In this document: positions 23,799 to 34,832 of the stretch, in pieces | How positions within the stretch are numbered: the stretch's first letter is position 1 | Layout of the letters: each line of letters opens with the position of its first letter | Assembly: GCF_027595985.1 (NCBI RefSeq) | Contig: NC_073305.1 | Span: forward strand, 24,580,028 to 24,644,027 | DNA: 64,000 nt | Source of the DNA: Sorex araneus | Taxonomy: Eukaryota > Chordata > Mammalia > Eulipotyphla > Soricidae | Direction of reading: 5' to 3' | Notes under the pieces: model-generated | The model's input: only the letters and a program-made list of their open reading frames with translations | Databases searched by the model: none | Told to the model about the DNA's origin: nothing | Position numbers and translations under genes: made by a program

Positions 23799-24050
23799 AA
23801 GGACTGGAGAGATAGCACAGCAGGTAGGGCGTTTGCCTTGCATGTGGCCGACCAGAGTTCAATTCCTCTGTCCCCTCTCTGAGAGCCCAGAAAGCTATCC
23901 AGAGTATACTGCCCGCATGGCAGAGCCTGGCAAACTACCCGTGGCGTATTCAATATGCCAAAAACAGCAACAGTAAGTCGCAAAAGGAGACATTACTGGT
24001 GCCCGCTTGAGCAAATCGATGAACAATGGGACGACAGTGCTACAGTGCTA
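23799..24050 (+). mobile_element. Shrew SINE, A-tail-less type
   Basis: Full length: aggactggagagatagcac head, cttgcatgtggccgacc, aatatgccaaaaacagc, attactggtgcccgcttgag, and a tail gacagtgctacagtgctat with no poly(A). Confidence 0.95.
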
Positions 24051-24819
24051 TTAGTTTTTAAAAGAGAAAGATTTCTAGACCCCATCTGCAAAGCTTAATA
24101 TAATTATGGGTTTATATTCAAGAATCTGTATTTTTTAACAAGTGATCCTTATATTCAGTCAAGTTTAGAAATGTGCCTTCTCTACTCTGTTTCTGCCATT
24201 AATATTAGTAGTCTTGAACCTGATTTCCAACACTACGGCTAGGCCTACTGGTAAGGCAGGCCACTGTTCTTACAGGTCATGACCATACTTCTGGGACAGC
24301 CACTCAATGGCCAGAGAACTTACTTTAACTGTAGATATTTCAAATTTTTTTTGTTCAAATGCTATTCTAAGTTTTAGGATGTGTCTCGACTTAATGTCAA
24401 AGAAAGACATTTGTATACCAAGTGGGGCAATAGCTTAGGACCAAAAAGACTGCATATTTTTCTTTTATATAGAGGATAAATAAATTATCCAAGATGGCAT
24501 TTGCTTATAAGTCTTATAAGTGGTCAAACTGTTAACTAACCTGAGAAATACCTAGGCATTCTGTGAATGGCAGAGGACATCATTGGGAAGTGCTCTTAGA
24601 ATTAAATCAGAACACTGATCACTCCATTTCATCCAAAGTTTAAAAATTGTACTTAAAGGACTACAGATAAGATGCTGTATTAGACTTTTAAAAATTCTAC
24701 AATAAAAAATAAATAGGATACTTTGTGAATTAAAGTCTGAAACCAAAATAATACGGCATTAACTGTCTGCAATAAAATCCTCTTGTCGTCACACATCAGT
24801 GAGGCAATTGCTTAAGATT
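24051..24819. other. Unique non-coding sequence
   Basis: No element or exon recognised. Confidence 0.4.
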
Positions 24820-24945
24820 GGCCACAGTCCACACTTCCAAGAGAACAAGAACAAACAGTGCTGGCACAGATGAGGGGAGAAAGGGTCTCTCATTCATTGT
24901 GGTGGAAATGCCAATATATCTAGCCTTTTTGGAAAACAATATGAA
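24820..24945 (+). mobile_element. L1 3' region, left part (split by SINE)
   Basis: acttccaagagaacaag through ggtggaaatgccaatatatc to ttttggaaaacaatatgaac. Matches a known L1 ORF2-end/3' segment, continued at 25201. Confidence 0.8.
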
Positions 24946-25200
24946 CTGTAGCACTGTAGCACTGTTGTCTTGTTGTTCATTAATTTGCTTGAGCAGGCAC
25001 CAGTAACGTCTCCATTGTGAGACTTGTTGTTACTGTTTTTGGCATATCGAATATCCGACGGGTAGCTAGCCAGGCTCTGCCATGCTGGCGGGATACTCTT
25101 GGTAGCTTGCCGGGCTCTCCAAGAGGGACGGAGGAATCGAACATGGGATGGCCACGTGCAAGGCAAACACCTTACCTGCTGTGCTATATCGCTCCAGTCC
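24946..25200 (-). mobile_element. Shrew SINE, A-tail-less type, antisense, inside L1
   Basis: Full length in reverse: gcactgtagcactgttgtc tail complement to gctatatcgctccagtcc head complement. It interrupts L1 sequence. No clear target duplication by eye. Confidence 0.95.
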
Positions 25201-25545
25201 TCAAAAAATCTAAAGTGAGCTCCCATTTGACCTAGCAATACCACTTCTGGAAATATGTCCTAGGGACCCAAAAACTCAAAGCAGAAACACCATCTGCATT
25301 TCTATGTTAATTGCAGTACTATTTACAATAGCCAGAATCTTGAAACAACCTGAGTGCCCAAGAACAGAGGACTAGATAAAGAAACTATGGTACATCTACA
25401 CAATGAAGAACTATGCAGCTGTTAGGAAATATGAAGTCATGAAATTTACTTATAAATGGATGAACATGGAGAGTATCATGCTGAGTTAAATGAGTTAGGA
25501 GGAGAGGGACAGATATAGGAAGACTGCACTCATTTGTGTGATATT
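25201..25545 (+). mobile_element. L1 3' region, right part
   Basis: tttgacctagcaataccac, attgcagtactatttacaat, ggtacatctacacaatgaag and gtatcatgctgagttaaatg are classic L1 3' segments in order. Confidence 0.85.
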
Positions 25546-26787
25546 TAAAAAAAAAAAGTATGAGGCTACTATCCAAGGCCAGGAAAAACAGGGACCAGGT
25601 GGATTGCTCAATAGTTGGAAGCTTGCGACAGTGTGTGGGGAGCAAAGGGCAGTTAGAGAGGGGCCAGAAGAAGATTCCTCTGTAGTAAGCACTCATCATG
25701 TTTTTGCTTACTCTTGCTAATCAGACTTACACCTTAAATATTCAAAATCATGTTGAGAAAGCTTTGATTGTGCTAGTAAACAGTATATAATAGTGATTAC
25801 AACCTCCTCCCCTTTATTCTGCATTGACTATAGAAAACATCTGTGACTTAGAGGCAGAAAGCATCATGCTATTAATGGTAGAAAAAATATGGGGGTGACA
25901 TAAGCGGGATCTAGGGGTTTTGATGACTTCTTTGACTTCACTTCTTCCTTCTTTACCTTGTCTCCACAATATGTGACCATACTTTTACTCCCACAACCAT
26001 TTAGAACCATTTGTTTCATGCAGTCAAAAGAATTCTTTGCTAGGTATGTAAGATGAATCTTTCTCAATTACCTAGGGGGCAATGTGTAAGAGCATTAACA
26101 CCCAGCTGTATTGATGTAAGCCTTCTGAATGAGTCAGAGGGGAAGGCCCTTGGCTAGTACTTTTTAAAAGCAGAAATGTTCTCTCCACTGGTTGGTGGTG
26201 GGTTGCTTCCATTAATCAAGAGCAGAAATTTTAAAAGAAAATGTTTTGTCAACTAACATGCAACTTAGTTTCCAGTGGTTTATGTCCACTGCAAACAAAT
26301 CTGTGAAGCTGGACCACAATTCTCTAGTTACCTAAGAAGGGGAAAGGTGGAGAGCATCAGAAGGGAGAGTGGGTCTAGTGGATGGTGGCAGAGGGTTTCT
26401 GGTACTCTGGTGGTGATTGTGATGTGATAATAGTACTATGTTCTTTAACATGATATGAAACTCTACCTTTAACATACAAATAGTCATGTGAGCTGATGTT
26501 TTGTCAATTTGGGGGGAAAAGTTTTTAATTCTATTTATTACAAATAATAACCTTTATATGTTATGAAATCATTGGAATAGTTCTTTCCTTTGAACCAGAA
26601 TGTGAAATTAATGACAACGACACTTTCAAAGAAGCAATGGCTTTCTATTGGATCTGCTTTTAGTTTTATTTGCAAGATCATATCCTTCAATATTTACTGG
26701 GATGATGACTAATTTCTATGTACACTACAGCTGCCTCCTTATGGAAACAAGTGCTGCAATATGAAATATAGGCTTAAGCCCTGCTTA
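25546..26787. other. Unique sequence, possibly with L1 tail at the left
   Basis: The first ~150 bases may still be L1 3' sequence; the rest shows no exon or element. Confidence 0.4.
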
Positions 26788-26798
26788 AAAACTTGTGG

Positions 26799-26979
26799 GG
26801 GGCTGGAGTGATAGCACAGCAGGTAGGGCGTTTGCCTTGCACGAGACCAACGTGGGTTCAATTCCCAGCATCCCATATAGTCCCCTGAGCACCAGCAGGA
26901 GTAATTCCTGAGTGCATGAGCCAGGAGTAACCCCTGTGTATCACTGGGTGTGACCCAAAAAGAAAAAAAAAGAGAAAAG
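26799..26979 (+). mobile_element. Shrew SINE, A-tailed type, with target duplication
   Basis: Near-consensus copy from ggctggagtgatagcacagc to gtgtgacccaaaaag and an A-tail. Flanked by aaaacttgtgg at 26788-26798 and 26980-26990. The insertion point reads TT/AAAA, the L1 endonuclease preference. Confidence 0.97.
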
Positions 26980-27049
26980 AAAACTTGTGGAACTTAAAGA
27001 TACCAGGGTAACAGCAGAGGTCCAAAGGCAACATAATAGGAGGGATAAT

Positions 27050-27200
27050 CCATACAATTGAGTTGGTGGGAAGTGCTTAAGAAAGAGGGGAATAGGGATA
27101 CGGGTGGGGGGATGTATCTGGGTGCCCTGTTGATGAGGGTAGTGTTGGAAATATGTGTACTTGAAACCATTATTAACAGAATAAATAAACAAATAAACCA
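27050..27200 (+). mobile_element. L1-type 3' end, sense, diverged
   Basis: ggatacgggtggggggatg, cttgaaaccattattaac and tail aataaataaacaaataaac resemble the other sense L1-like ends at 55325 and 61254. Confidence 0.5.
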
Positions 27201-27234
27201 CAAAATCTCATTGAAAAGAAAAACGACCTTCGTT

Positions 27235-27345
27235 ATCTATAACATATTACGTGCTTTCTCTATGCCTCAGTTTCCTCATATGCAATTATTCCTTAGCTCT
27301 CAGCACATGAAAAGGGTTGAGCTAAATGATTGTGTAAAAGTGACA
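27235..27345 (+). mobile_element. MIR SINE relic
   Basis: tgcctcagtttcctcatatg followed by gggttgagctaaatgattgtgtaaaagt, the 3' half of MIR. Confidence 0.6.
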
Positions 27346-28271
27346 ATCATAAAGCTTCATAAGCTAGTATGTTGGCAAAGATTTGTTTTCTCTTTTGAAA
27401 GCATATCTTGGGCATCACTCCTTGTAGTACCTCACCTCCTACAGAAAGTGGTTGTGAGAGTTTCCTTCTCTTTCTTTTATGACTCATTCCCTGAGCAAAC
27501 TTGGACACTTCTGGTGCATGGTCCATCCACAACAGAAGGACATAAAATATGAATAAAACATTTGTGATTATACTGGGGAGATGGGCTAAAAACCATCTAG
27601 CAGCATGGTTATTTTATTAACTCTCTCTGAACAACATTCAGAAAAAAAAATTGAGCCCATAAAAAGTAATGGTCAACTGCATTTATCTGGGAGAGAGGAG
27701 GGCGATAGTTGGGGATAAGAAAATGATCTAATCTGTAGAAAAATATAACAATAATGTCATTATGGATATTATTCCACCGGAATTTTCCCTAAAATACTTG
27801 GGGGGGTGTAGGGGACAAGGGGTAGAGAATGATTCTACTGGGGCCAGGCACATAGTTCAGTAGTAGAGAATTGCCTTATATGCGTAAAATCATGGGTGCA
27901 ATCTAATCCCCCCAAACTCCTCTGTTAATAAATGAGTATGTCAAAAGTAATGAAAAAAATGGATCAGTCATGGAGACAGGACCGATGTTATGGCTTGTCT
28001 TCTAAAACATTTTGTAGTAAAACAGATATACAGACGTCTAACGTGTGCAATAATATATGATAAAGAATAAAAACTGAAATTTTGCCAGAAAAAAAATTTC
28101 ATTGTGGACAAGTTTTTTCTTTGAGTCATATCCATGACCAGCTAAATAGGATGATGCTGAAAAAACCACCAAGGAAACAGGTCAAACCGAAGACACATTT
28201 AAAGTTCCCATTAAATACTAGTGCTAAAACAAAAACACACACAATAAAATGGAAGAAAACCATCTAGAATT
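27346..28271. other. Mostly unique sequence with one weak SINE
   Basis: A weak sense SINE-like stretch at 27841-27935 (ggggccaggcacatagttc). Otherwise no element or exon seen; the 164-codon frame 27058-27552 spans repeats and is not credible. Confidence 0.4.
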
Positions 28272-28452
28272 ATTATTTATTTATTTTTGGTTTGGGGGCC
28301 ACACCTGGTGATGCTCAGGGCTTACTCCTCTCTCTGCACTCTGAAATTACACATGGCAGTGCTTGGAGGACCATATGGGAAGTCTGGGATTGAACTCAGG
28401 TTGTCTACATTCAAGTCAAATGACCTATCAGTTGTAATATTGCTCTGGCCCT
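28272..28452 (-). mobile_element. Shrew SINE, A-tailed type, antisense
   Basis: ggccacacctggtgatgctc, gaccatatgggaagtctggg, ggttgtctacattc and a degraded head complement. The A/T-rich left end is the tail. Confidence 0.85.
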
Positions 28453-28571
28453 AGAATATTTTCCTCTATTTTCTACTTAGCACCCACATCCACAGAAAAT
28501 AGAGTTAAGCTACGCATAAATAAATGCATATAACATGCAACTTCTCTCTTCCTCTCCCTGAAATTAGAAAA

Positions 28572-28797
28572 GTCTCCAAGATAGCACAGTGGTAGGGCAT
28601 GTGTTTGCCTTGCACTCGGCCGACCTGGGTTCGATTCCTCCGCCCTTGTCGGAGAGCCCAGCAAGCTACCGAGAGTATCTTGCCGACACCGCAGAGCCTG
28701 GCAAGCTACCCATGGTGTATTCAATATGCCGAAAACAGTAACAAGTCTCACAATGGAGACGTGAGCCAATCGATGAGCATGGGATGACAGTGACAGT
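28572..28797 (+). mobile_element. Shrew SINE, A-tail-less type, internal deletion
   Basis: gatagcacagtggtagggc head, cgaccgggttcg-type B box, gagagtatcttgccgacac body; the ttactggtgcccgct segment is deleted before caatcgatgagc. Ends gacagtgacagtg without poly(A). Confidence 0.93.
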
Positions 28798-28800
28798 GAA

Positions 28801-31335
28801 AATGACTTTTTTTTTTTTTGCCTACCACCATATTACACTCAAACGAGGTAGGCAGAAAAGCAATATTACAATGATATTTTAACCACTTTTTCCATATTCA
28901 TGGGTCTCAAAACAATTTGCAAAGAATATTAAAATCTAGACCTGAAAAAAAATTATCTTTTGATGTAACAGAGCAAGTGGGGGTTCCTCTGGCAAGTTGA
29001 GGAATAGACTGAAGCTGGTTTTCAAGCAGAAGAGGGAGATCCTTGGAGAAAAGCATCATTATTTGCCACAGCTGCCTCCAGGAATCTACTCCTCCATTGT
29101 CTTTGATATATCTCCAAGATCAGAGCTAGCACTGCTTATCCTATCCTCTGGACAATTGAGAGTGGAAAAAGCCAAATCTTTGATTTTTCTTGGTTCAGAG
29201 GCCTGAGAGAGGGAGCGAGTAATGTTCAAACTCCTGGACATCCTGTAAAACAGATGCAAAGAAATCACTCCTGTCCTGACTATAAATAAGAAGCTTTCTC
29301 TCCTACCTGCTAAGAATACCAACCCAATGTTCTCATACACAGAGTATAACATTTGGGAGAAGAGTCAGTGGATACATTAATGCAACAACAGTACTTTCAC
29401 AATCATCTACTTGAATGGGATTATATAAAACCGGAAAAGAATTTAGAGAGACCTGTGTTGCAAAACAAATCAGAAATGCCTAAAAATAATCTATAGCAAC
29501 ACAATAGACCAAGCCTGTGATTTATTTTCCCTAAGGAAGATATAGAAAGGCTGTTAACTTATCAAGAAGTCATGTACAAGGCAAACTCTACCTAAAACAG
29601 TATTCCCCCCAAACTTTTCTTTACAGGCATGGATATGGTCTGTGTTGGTTGGGATAAAAAAATTTTCCATTTGCTGAGTGGGCCCTTGGCTCCTTGACTC
29701 TGTCTATACTCAGATCTTTTTTGATTAGATTCGCCTGGAAAAATTGTTATATATTTTCTCTTTTATGGAGATACAGCTGGTCACACTGCCCATTTTTGCC
29801 CTGTGGCTTCCAATTTGGCAGTCACCAAATGCAGGTGTTGTCTCTCCAAATTGAAAGGCCATATTTGGTTGGAATGGGAAGGATGCCTCCTGGAAATACA
29901 TTGTTCATTTGTATCTTTTGTCCTCCAAAAATATTTCATTTTTACTAATTTTGTTTACATTTTCATACAGCAGATGACAAGAATACCTTCAGTACCCCGC
30001 AACCTTGGAATTTTTTTTTTCTCTTTAATCATTCACAAGGGAGAAAACCCTGTTGTGCTTGTAAGGAATGGAAAGAAATTAAGTTTCCCTTCACCAGAAA
30101 AGAATCCTCTAACATCTTGTAATACTCTTCCTTTAAGAGCCTCATTTCTTTTTCTCCAGCTGCCTTCATCTCTTTGATACATAAGGGTACACTAAGTTGA
30201 ATCTATAAACAGAACCCACTAATTAAGAGTAATTGCTTAGGAGATTGGTCCAGACGATTCAGCATTATATGCATGTTCTTCTCAGATATCCATTAGCTGC
30301 TAATAAGATACTACAGATGTGCCAGTCTGTTTCCTGTTTCCGTCTATTGTACCTTTATTGCCATATATGGACCAATCGGATGGGCGGAACAATAAGTGGA
30401 TGTCCTTTTGCTCCCTGAACATGTCTCAAAGGAATGTTTGTTATTAGATTGCTTTTTCTGTTTAGTTTCACATCAGTATGTTAATAAAGAAAACATAACA
30501 CTGAGAAAGTTTTCTTTTGCTTTTCTTCACTTTCACGGTCACAACTGGTTTATTGTTTAATTAAATCCCTTTGTATAAGTTTCTTTAAGTCTGCAATGCA
30601 AATAGGCTGGGGCCACGTGAGCAGCAGAAAAAATGACATTCTTCCTTTCACTCTTTCAAAAAGAAAGTTTCCATCTAAATGTTTTAAGTACTTAGAAATT
30701 CAGCATGAATATCATGTTGCTATATTTGACTGATTTACACTTGAGACTTGGTAAAAAGCCTATGAATTATTCATTCCCAAGTGATTCTATAAGCCAGAAC
30801 ACCAGATATCACATCCCCCATTGAAGTTTATAAAGTAAAATAGTTTAAATACTCTCAGGACATGTGGCTGTCTATAGAGGTGCTTTTCTTTCTCATTTAG
30901 GTTGCTATGTTTCAACTTATCTTTTTAGTTTAGGATTGCTTAGGGAAAGATCAGGTTCTTTTCCATGTGTACCTGGTTAACACATTTTTAATTTGGTGCC
31001 AAATATTACAAAATAATAGATTAGAAGTGTTTCCTTTTGTTCCTTCTAGATTTAAAGAGATTTTATATTGTTATTAAGGTTAAAACAATTGAGTGGAAAA
31101 ACAATCAATGACATCTTATTTTATAGAACTGAAAGTGAGTAAATGTAAACTGCAATTAATTAGAATTAAATACTACACCTAGGGAAGGAAACAAATAGGC
31201 TCTTCCGTGAAACTACACACACAATAATTATATATCAAATATGCATAAATCATATATGCATATACATATATATAATAATACCAACCACCTGCTACATTAA
31301 AACTACTCGTAAATTTAAAAAGTTATACATAAGTA
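28801..31335. other. Long unique block, SINE-free
   Basis: About 2.5 kb without a recognisable young repeat or a supported exon. Short frames near 29700-30180 show no homology that I know. Confidence 0.45.
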
Positions 31336-31510
31336 GGGCTGGACAAATAATATACCTGGTAAGACATTTGCCTTAACACAGTTGACCAAAGTTTCACCCC
31401 TGTCAACCACATAAGATCCCTAAATTCTGCCAGGAGTGATCTCTGAGCACAGACCCAGGAGTAAGCCCTAAGCATCATGACTTGTGCCCGCCCCACAAAA
31501 AAAGCAAGAA
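31336..31510 (+). mobile_element. Old shrew SINE, A-tailed type
   Basis: agggctggacaaataatatac head, acatttgcctt, tctgccaggagtgatctctg, gacccaggagtaagccc. Confidence 0.8.
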
Positions 31511-32119
31511 GATTACATACACACTCCATTGTGTCAAGTTCATACAAATGTGAGATCTTGGCAGGCAAATTTTTATGAGTACATTAAAATAATTTAAAAT
31601 ACTACTTATACCATTAATGTTTTGACACATGTGCTCATCAGAATTCAAATACTAAACAAGCCAGGTAGGCCACTAACTGGGGGACACTTCCCAAGAATAA
31701 TAAAAAGCCTTCAAAAGTATAGGGGCTGTAGTAGTTGATAGGAGCTTTCTCTATGCATTATTTTAGTGGAACTTGGGCAAATCATTTGAAGGGAACTCGG
31801 TGGGAAAACAGAGAACAATTATTAATCTATTGATAATTATTAATTCAAACTTCTTTCATGGAATTCCTTATTGCTTGTCCAACATTCATGACCCAAACCA
31901 TCCAACTAATAGACCTATGATAGATAGGTGTGTGCTTGTAGTAGAGGAGCATTGTCCTGATTAAGATCTTTTACCAAATAAATGCTTAAGTCAGGTCTAC
32001 ACACACAGAGACATAAACAGAGAATGCGATGTGCACATCTTTATTGGACTGTAGCAAAAAATTTTAGGTGATCCATCAAAATATCACTAATTCATTGCCA
32101 AAATGTGGTTCCAAATTTT

Positions 32120-32374
32120 CTTTTCTTTTTTAAAAAATTTTTATTAGTGAATCACTGTGAGGTACACTTACAAACTTATGAACTTTCATGTTTGCATTTC
32201 GTTTACATCCCTCCACCAGTGCCCGTTCTCCTCCACCAATGTTCCCAGTATCCCTCCCACAACCCCCACCGCAACCCCCAGCACCCCACCCTGCCTTTGC
32301 AACAGGGCATTCCCTTTTGTTCTCTCTCTTATTGGATGTTGTAGTTTGCAATATAGGTACTGAGTGACCAGTGG
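32120..32374 (-). mobile_element. L1-type 3' end, antisense, with target duplication
   Basis: T-rich left end, agtgaatcactgtgaggtac, catccctccaccagtgccc. Flanked by ccaaatttt at 32111-32119 and 32375-32383. A 5'-truncated insertion. Confidence 0.8.
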
Positions 32375-32383
32375 CCAAATTTT

Positions 32384-33292
32384 ATTTTCTAATCAGAGCA
32401 TGCAGACATCATTTCTTCATTGAGCTATTGGTAGAAAGTATTCAAGTTCATTTGTACAAATTGTACCAACCTTCAGGTTGGTCCTCTGGTAACAATTCAA
32501 TAAAGTTAGAGTTGGAAAATGACACCTTGAATTTTTACAGGTTTTAAATTATGTAAAATAATAATGAGTACAAGGATATATTTTAATACCATAAATATTT
32601 TTTTTTACTTGGTAAGTGATTACTACTACAGCTAAGTCTTCTACTCAACTGTTAGGCAAGTATATTATCAAGTATGCACTGTCTGGGCACACTTCATATG
32701 TTTTCTATATCCTTGGTACTAAGAATACAGAAAAAAAATCACTTGTTTTCTATATTCTTGGTACAAAGGATACAGAAAAAAAAAATCACTAGAAAGAATT
32801 CCTATCCCCAGGGAGCTTAGAACTAGTGGAGAAGTCAGCAAACTCATTTTCTTTTGTCTGCTAAAAATATTTATGTTGGGTTCTGAAATGTTTAGACCTG
32901 ATGGGGCATGGAGAGAAGGAATCGTCTCAATGGAAATCAAAATATGTACTTAGATTAGGTTATAGTTTACCCTTAAAAGAAACAGACTGTTAAATTGAAC
33001 TAATTAATAGCATCATCTATTTTCTCATTACTCTCAAGATTTGCCTTAAAGTTTAAATAGTAGTTATTGGTGAAATGGATTTGAGGAGGTAGTTTTGTTT
33101 ATAAAAAGGATGTAGAATAATTATAATACCTGAATAAGTGAGGAGAAAGAAGTCATAATTTGGACTCGATGGCCCCTGGTGTTGGTTAGCCTCTTCTAAA
33201 TTATAAATAACTATTTCTGATCCAGGATTGGGATGAGGGGGAGTATGGCTCTCACCTCCACCAGGTAATTTATTTTTATTCATTTATTTATT
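32384..33292. other. Unique sequence with a small local duplication
   Basis: tctatatccttggtac at 32703 and tctatattcttggtac at 32748 begin two adjacent ~45-bp direct repeats. No exon. Confidence 0.5.
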
Positions 33293-33452
33293 ACTTTTGG
33301 TTTGAGGGCTACACTCATTAGTGTTTATGGCTTACTCCTGGCTTTGCACTCAAGCAGTGCTCAGGGGACCATATGGAGTGCTGGGGATCAAACTCAGTTG
33401 GCCTTGTACAAGGGAAGTCTCCTATTTACTGAACTATTGCTCTGTCCTCCCC
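33293..33452 (-). mobile_element. Shrew SINE, A-tailed type, antisense
   Basis: ggtttgagggctacac, gcttactcctggctttgcac, gaccatatggagtgctgggg and attgctctgtcc head complement. Confidence 0.85.
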
Positions 33453-34571
33453 ACAAACAATTTAAGGGAACAAAAGGGGGGTAAAAAGACGGTAATCAAA
33501 TTACTAATGCAACACATTTTAAAAAATCAAAATTAACGCAAAAACAAATCCGTGATCAGAAAATACCAAGTTTTCAGTAAAAAACAGCTCATTATCACCC
33601 ACTCTTCTCTTGAACTTTGTCTCTTGCTCACCTTGCTCTAAATTCCAAAGCACTTCTTTGTGCCTCATCTTCCAGTAAGTTCTATCTGATCATGGATTTG
33701 CGCATGGGCAATGTCTTGCAGTGTGGGTAGGACTATGTCCTTTCTGATACCCCTCTTTTTGCTCAGTCATGTACATTGTACATTATAGCTACAGCGCTAA
33801 AAAACTTTTTCTTCCTTTTTCTATAGGATTTGGACTTGTTTCAGCATCAGTGTTGCTAATAAACATCTTTGTTAGGATACTTCGCAGGATTTTAAACAAA
33901 TACAAAGCCAGTTATCCTTCTTTGAAACCTATAGTTGCTACTCTGTTCTCCATCTTGATGACATTTTCTAAAATTAAGAATTCCAAGGTGAGCCTTGCTT
34001 CTTTGCCCTCCTTTAACATCCTCTTGTCTGATATCTGTGTCTCATTTTGTCCATGCTACCACATTAATATCCTTTGGATCCATCATGGTCAGGGATCAAA
34101 TTCCCAGACCTCAGCAGGACTCTGCTTAATTTCTGGTCTGGTTTTGCAATCTCCCATCTTTTTTGCTAAACCAATCTTTACATAGTGTCCCAAGTGAACT
34201 TTGTAAAAATGTAAATTCCATGCTACAAATCCACTGGTAAAACTTGGTCATGACTTTTAAGATTGCAATTCAGATTTCATGACAGTGTACTCAGAGTTCT
34301 TCTCCATTTAATACCTTCATAGTCCCGTGGTCCAGTTCCTGGACCAGAACCCTACATTGTGTCTGTCAGGTTACGTGCATTTCTCCTCTTTCTCCTCCCA
34401 CTACTCCTTTGCTAGTTTCAGGTGCCCATCCTTGGCACTTTTATAATATTGTGTCCATACTTCTATCAGAACGTGAAACAAACTCTAATGAGTTTTCTTT
34501 TTTCCCCTAGCAAGCTGTGGTCAACTTTGGAATGTCTTTATTTTTATATAAAAGATCCATTTAGATTAAAT
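33453..34571. other. Mostly unique sequence; possible L2 remnants
   Basis: atgctacaaatccactgg (34221) and neighbouring text recall L2 3' sequence, too weak to call. The 138-codon frame at 33769 has no homology that I recognise. Confidence 0.35.
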
Positions 34572-34583
34572 ACATACCAATCA

Positions 34584-34820
34584 GGCTGGAGTGATAGCAC
34601 AGCGGTAGGGCGGTCCCCTTTCACGCGGCCGACTCGGGTTCGATTCCTCCGCCCCTCTCGGAGAGCCCGGCAAGCTACCGAGACTATCGCGCCCGCACGG
34701 CAGAGCCTGGCAAGCTACCCGTGGGTATTGGATATGCCAAAAACAGTAACAATAAGTCTCTCAATTAGAGACGTTCAAGGTGTCCGCTTGAACATATAGA
34801 TGAGCAACAGGATGACAGTG
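34584..34820 (+). mobile_element. Shrew SINE, A-tail-less type, with perfect target duplication
   Basis: 237-bp near-consensus copy: ggctggagtgatagcacagc, gttcgattcctccgcccctc, gagactatcgcgcccgcac, gatatgccaaaaacagtaac, tail gatgacagtg. Flanked by acataccaatca at 34572-34583 and 34821-34832. There is no A-tail between element and duplication. Confidence 0.98.
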
Positions 34821-34832
34821 ACATACCAATCA

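Noticed and set aside
27058-27552. 164-codon forward open frame
   Set aside because: Spans an L1-like end and a MIR relic; composition and mixture of repeats rule out a real exon.
33769-34185. 138-codon forward open frame with hydrophobic start
   Set aside because: No recognisable family, no splice or promoter context, and neighbouring text recalls L2; not enough to call a gene.
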